Source: Chloroflexota bacterium
GTDB lineage: Bacteria > Chloroflexota > UBA6077 > CF-72
Length of the DNA stretch: 8,168 nucleotides
Direction: 5' to 3'
Assembly: GCA_019242065.1 (NCBI GenBank)
Contig: JAFAWJ010000240.1
Span: forward strand, 1-8,168
Part shown: positions 6,203 to 8,168 of the stretch, one piece after another
How the letters are laid out: the number at the start of each line of letters is the position of its first letter
How positions within the stretch are numbered: position 1 is the first letter of the stretch
Program-made: the position numbers and the translations under genes
Notes under the pieces: generated by a model
Seen by the model: only the letters and a program-made list of their open reading frames with translations
Told to the model about the DNA's origin: nothing
Database searches by the model: none

Positions 6203-7570
6203 GTGTCGACTCTCCTCGTCAGAAATGCGCGCACGATCGTCACGCTGGATCCCGCGGGCACCTGCCTGCACGACAGCTCGCTGTACGTCGAGGACAGTCG
6301 TATCCGCGCCATCGGATCGGAAGCGGCGAACATGCCCGCGGACGTCGTCGTCGACGCGAGCGGGCACATCGTCTACCCCGGCCTGATCAGCACGCATCAC
6401 CACCTGTATCAGTGCTTGACGCGCAACGTGCCCCGCGCGCAGAACGCGCGCCTGTTCGACTGGCTGAAGACGCTGTACCAGCTCTGGCGCGGCTTACAGC
6501 CCGAGGACGTGTACTTGTCGGCTCAGGTGGCGCTCGGCGAGCTGCTCAAGAGCGGCTGCACGACGGCCACCGACCACTTCTACACTTTTCCCCGTTCGGC
6601 ACCCGATGATCTTCTCGACTGGGAGATCCGCGCGGCGCAGGAGCTTGGTATTCGCTTTCATCCGACCCGCGGCTCCATGAATCGCGGCGAATCCGACGGC
6701 GGCCTGCCGCCCGACGACCTGACCCAGTCCGCCGAGGCGATCCTGCGCGACACGCGGCGCGTCGTCGAGACCTACCACGACCCGTCGCCCCTCGCGATGC
6801 TACAGATCGGCGTCGCGCCGTGTTCGCCTTTCTCCGTCACGGGCGAGCTGATGCGCGAAAGCGCGCGTCTGGCTCGCGCCTACGGCGCCCGACTGCATAC
6901 CCACCTAGCCGAAGACCGCAACGAGGACGAGTATTGTCTGCAGACATACGGCCAGCGGCCGCTGGCCTACGCGGCCAGTTGCGAGTGGCTGGGGCCCGAC
7001 GTGTGGTTCGCGCACGGAATCCACTTCGACGACCAGGAGATCCGACTGCTGAGCGAAACACGCACTGGTGTGTGCCACTGTCCGACCTCGAACATGAAAA
7101 TGGCGGCCGGCACCTGCCGCGTACCGGATCTGCGCGCGGCCGGCGTGCCGCTGGGTCTGGGTACCGATGGCTCGGCGTCGAACGATACGTCGAACATGCT
7201 GCTCGAGGCGCGCATGGCGCTGCTGCTGCAAACGCATGCCCACGGCCCGACCGCGCTCAGCGCGGAGGATGCGCTGCGTCTGGCCACCCTGGGCGGAGCC
7301 GCGTTGCTGGGTCGCGAAGCCGCGCTCGGGTCGCTGGAGATCGGTAAGGCCGCCGACATGTTCCTCGTCGACGCCTCGCAACTCGCCTTCGCCGGCGGAC
7401 TCCATGACGACGTCGCGCTGCCGCTGTTGACCGGCGCCGGCCTGCCCGTGGCAACCACCATCGTCCACGGCAAAGTCGTGGTTTCCGGCGGGCGGCTGGT
7501 GGGCGTCGACGAAGAGCGTCTTGCGGACCAGGCGCAAGCCGCCGCGGACCGGCTGGTGAACCGGTGCTGA
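6203..7570 (+). CDS. 8-oxoguanine deaminase (amidohydrolase superfamily)
   Basis: A 455-residue zinc amidohydrolase that most likely deaminates 8-oxoguanine to urate and ammonia. Visible metal and catalytic residues, numbered from the GTG at 6203, are the HxH pair His65/His67 (ISTHHHLYQ), His234 with Glu237 (LHTHLAED), His271 (FAHGIHF) and Asp322 in GLGTDGSASNDTSNM. That last stretch, with CHCPTSNMKMAAG just before it, is typical of the 8-oxoguanine deaminase / hydroxyatrazine hydrolase branch rather than classical guanine deaminase. The frame is open upstream to an ATG at 6125, but that extension overlaps the oxygenase remnant and matches nothing. Starting at GTG 6203 gives MSTLLVRNARTIVTLD, the normal beginning of the family, and the usual length of about 450; GTG 6200 is equally possible. 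No clear ribosome binding site is seen. It overlaps the ABC gene by 7 bp. Placed with uricase, it gives a second route into urate. Alternatives: guanine deaminase or a chlorotriazine-type hydrolase. Confidence 0.87.
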   Translation: MSTLLVRNARTIVTLDPAGTCLHDSSLYVEDSRIRAIGSEAANMPADVVVDASGHIVYPGLISTHHHLYQCLTRNVPRAQNARLFDWLKTLYQLWRGLQPEDVYLSAQVALGELLKSGCTTATDHFYTFPRSAPDDLLDWEIRAAQELGIRFHPTRGSMNRGESDGGLPPDDLTQSAEAILRDTRRVVETYHDPSPLAMLQIGVAPCSPFSVTGELMRESARLARAYGARLHTHLAEDRNEDEYCLQTYGQRPLAYAASCEWLGPDVWFAHGIHFDDQEIRLLSETRTGVCHCPTSNMKMAAGTCRVPDLRAAGVPLGLGTDGSASNDTSNMLLEARMALLLQTHAHGPTALSAEDALRLATLGGAALLGREAALGSLEIGKAADMFLVDASQLAFAGGLHDDVALPLLTGAGLPVATTIVHGKVVVSGGRLVGVDEERLADQAQAAADRLVNRC

Positions 7571-8025
7571 CCCCCCCGCGCGTCATCCACCTGGAGCACA
7601 TCTCCAAAGTGTTTCCGGAGGTGGTCGCCCGTGACGACGTCTCCCTGGACATCCGGCCCGGCGAGGTGCATGCGCTGCTGGGTGAAAACGGCGCCGGCAA
7701 AACCACCATCATGAACATCGTCTTCGGCCTGTACCACGCCAGCGCCGGCCGCATCATCGTTGACGATCGAGAGGTCTCTTTGCGGAGTAGCCGCGACGCC
7801 ATTCAGCTCGGAATCGGCATGGTGCATCAGCACTTCATGCTGACCCCGACGCTGACCGCCGCCGAAAACGTGGTCCAGGGTACGGCGCCACGTGGCTGGA
7901 TGCGGGACCTGAAAGCCGCCGCTGCGGCGACCACCGAGCTCTCGGAGCGCTACCACCTCGAAGTCGATCCGACAGCGCGCATTACCCAGTTGTCCGTCGG
8001 GCGCCAGCAGCGGACGAGGTGCTGA
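7564..8025 (+). CDS. BMP/nucleoside-type ABC importer ATP-binding protein, truncated
   Basis: The 153-residue start of an ATPase that normally has two nucleotide-binding domains and about 500 residues (the YufO/NupO type energising uptake of nucleosides or simple sugars with a BMP-family binding protein). Present are Walker A GENGAGKT (40-47), the Q-loop segment GMVHQHFML (85-93), characteristic of this importer family, and the signature LSVGRQQR (143-150). Immediately after it the frame runs into Thr-Arg-Cys and a TGA. Walker B, D-loop, switch His and the entire second domain are absent, so the product cannot hydrolyse ATP normally. GTG start overlaps the deaminase stop by 7 bp, so it was the next operon gene, presumably importing purines for the pathway. 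The permease and binding-protein genes would be expected downstream but are not in the window. Natural decay and an assembly join near a contig end are both possible. Confidence 0.8.
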   Translation: MLTPPRVIHLEHISKVFPEVVARDDVSLDIRPGEVHALLGENGAGKTTIMNIVFGLYHASAGRIIVDDREVSLRSSRDAIQLGIGMVHQHFMLTPTLTAAENVVQGTAPRGWMRDLKAAAAATTELSERYHLEVDPTARITQLSVGRQQRTRC

Positions 8026-8069
8026 GCGTGAGCGACCGCATCACTGTCCTGCGCGACGGTCGCACTGTC
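8013..8069 (+). pseudogene. Displaced fragment of the same ABC ATPase, out of frame
   Basis: In a frame shifted by two from the preceding gene, DEVLSVSDRITVLRDGRTV is encoded. This matches the segment (REVLAISDRITVLRRGR-like) that normally follows the switch histidine of the first nucleotide-binding domain in BMP-type importers. It starts within 3 bp of the end of the signature motif, so roughly 50 codons, including Walker B and the H-loop, are missing between the two pieces and the frame is not restored. Recognisable similarity stops at about 8069. Confidence 0.7.
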
Positions 8070-8168
8070 CCTCTCGCTGCGCAACGGCGAGCACAACAAC
8101 CTGGTCGACGGATGGATCTTGCGCAATCTGGGCGCTCTGCGGCGGCGAACGTGAGTTGGGTTCAGCGC
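8070..8168 (+). other. Right-edge sequence, unassigned
   Basis: After the ATPase fragment the same frame stays open to the window end but no longer resembles an ABC protein (no VGR motif or second domain). Another + frame gives SLRNGEHNNLVDGWILRN and a stop near 8151, which I do not recognise. No promoter, terminator or RNA gene is evident. It may be unrelated sequence joined at a second breakpoint. Confidence 0.2.

Noticed and set aside
5593..6369. 258-residue - strand gene
   Set aside because: It overlaps the C-terminus of uricase and the deaminase start. Only a short part (VQVNRFDDADEA) matches a protein family, and that part belongs to the frameshifted oxygenase relic.
6967..7956. Long - strand open frame of 329 residues
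   Set aside because: It is the complement of the deaminase and ABC genes, whose + strand frames carry clear catalytic motifs. Long antisense frames are expected at this GC content.
1..8168. A new defence, toxin-antitoxin or RNA-based system
   Set aside because: All supported genes belong to known purine catabolism, regulation or transport. I found no tRNA, rRNA, riboswitch-like fold, paired small genes or retron/CRISPR structure.

Overview
The window is GC-rich bacterial DNA, probably from a metagenome-type or poorly sampled lineage. Its core is a purine-catabolism operon on the + strand, preceded by a divergently transcribed FadR-type GntR regulator. I lean towards Chloroflexota (Thermomicrobia-like) or Actinobacteria, from the high GC, the tightly overlapping genes, GTG starts and the gene combination. 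This is inference; nothing in the window fixes the taxon.

Layout. Positions 1-393 hold no gene I can support. The main content there is a tandem repeat of three full 66-bp units (181-378) plus part of an upstream unit. The GntR/FadR-family regulator follows at 394-1176 on the - strand. A 42-bp divergent intergenic region carries a perfect 6+3+6 palindrome at 1183-1197, a good candidate for the regulator's operator. On the + strand come the three xanthine dehydrogenase subunits: FAD (1219-2070), 2Fe-2S (2060-2605) and molybdopterin (2592-4859). Factor-independent urate oxidase follows at 4856-5743. All four genes overlap end to end, so they are probably translationally coupled.

Positions 5754-6194 contain the multiply frameshifted, truncated remains of an isopenicillin-N-synthase-like 2OG-Fe(II) oxygenase on the - strand, embedded in the operon. 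An amidohydrolase best read as 8-oxoguanine deaminase follows (about 6203-7570). The last gene is the start of an ATP-binding subunit of a BMP/nucleoside-type ABC importer (7564-8025). It is broken just after its signature motif by an internal, frame-changing deletion; a piece of the lost downstream part reappears out of frame at 8013-8069.

How the genes work together. Xanthine dehydrogenase makes urate from hypoxanthine/xanthine, and 8-oxoguanine deaminase makes urate directly from 8-oxoguanine. Both routes converge on urate oxidase, which gives 5-hydroxyisourate. The ABC ATPase would have belonged to a nucleoside/base importer feeding the pathway, and the GntR protein probably controls the divergent operon. 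HIU hydrolase, OHCU decarboxylase, allantoin genes and the XDH maturation factor are not in the window. The pathway is known; the unusual parts are the repeat array, the two decayed genes and the operator. I found no convincing new biological system.
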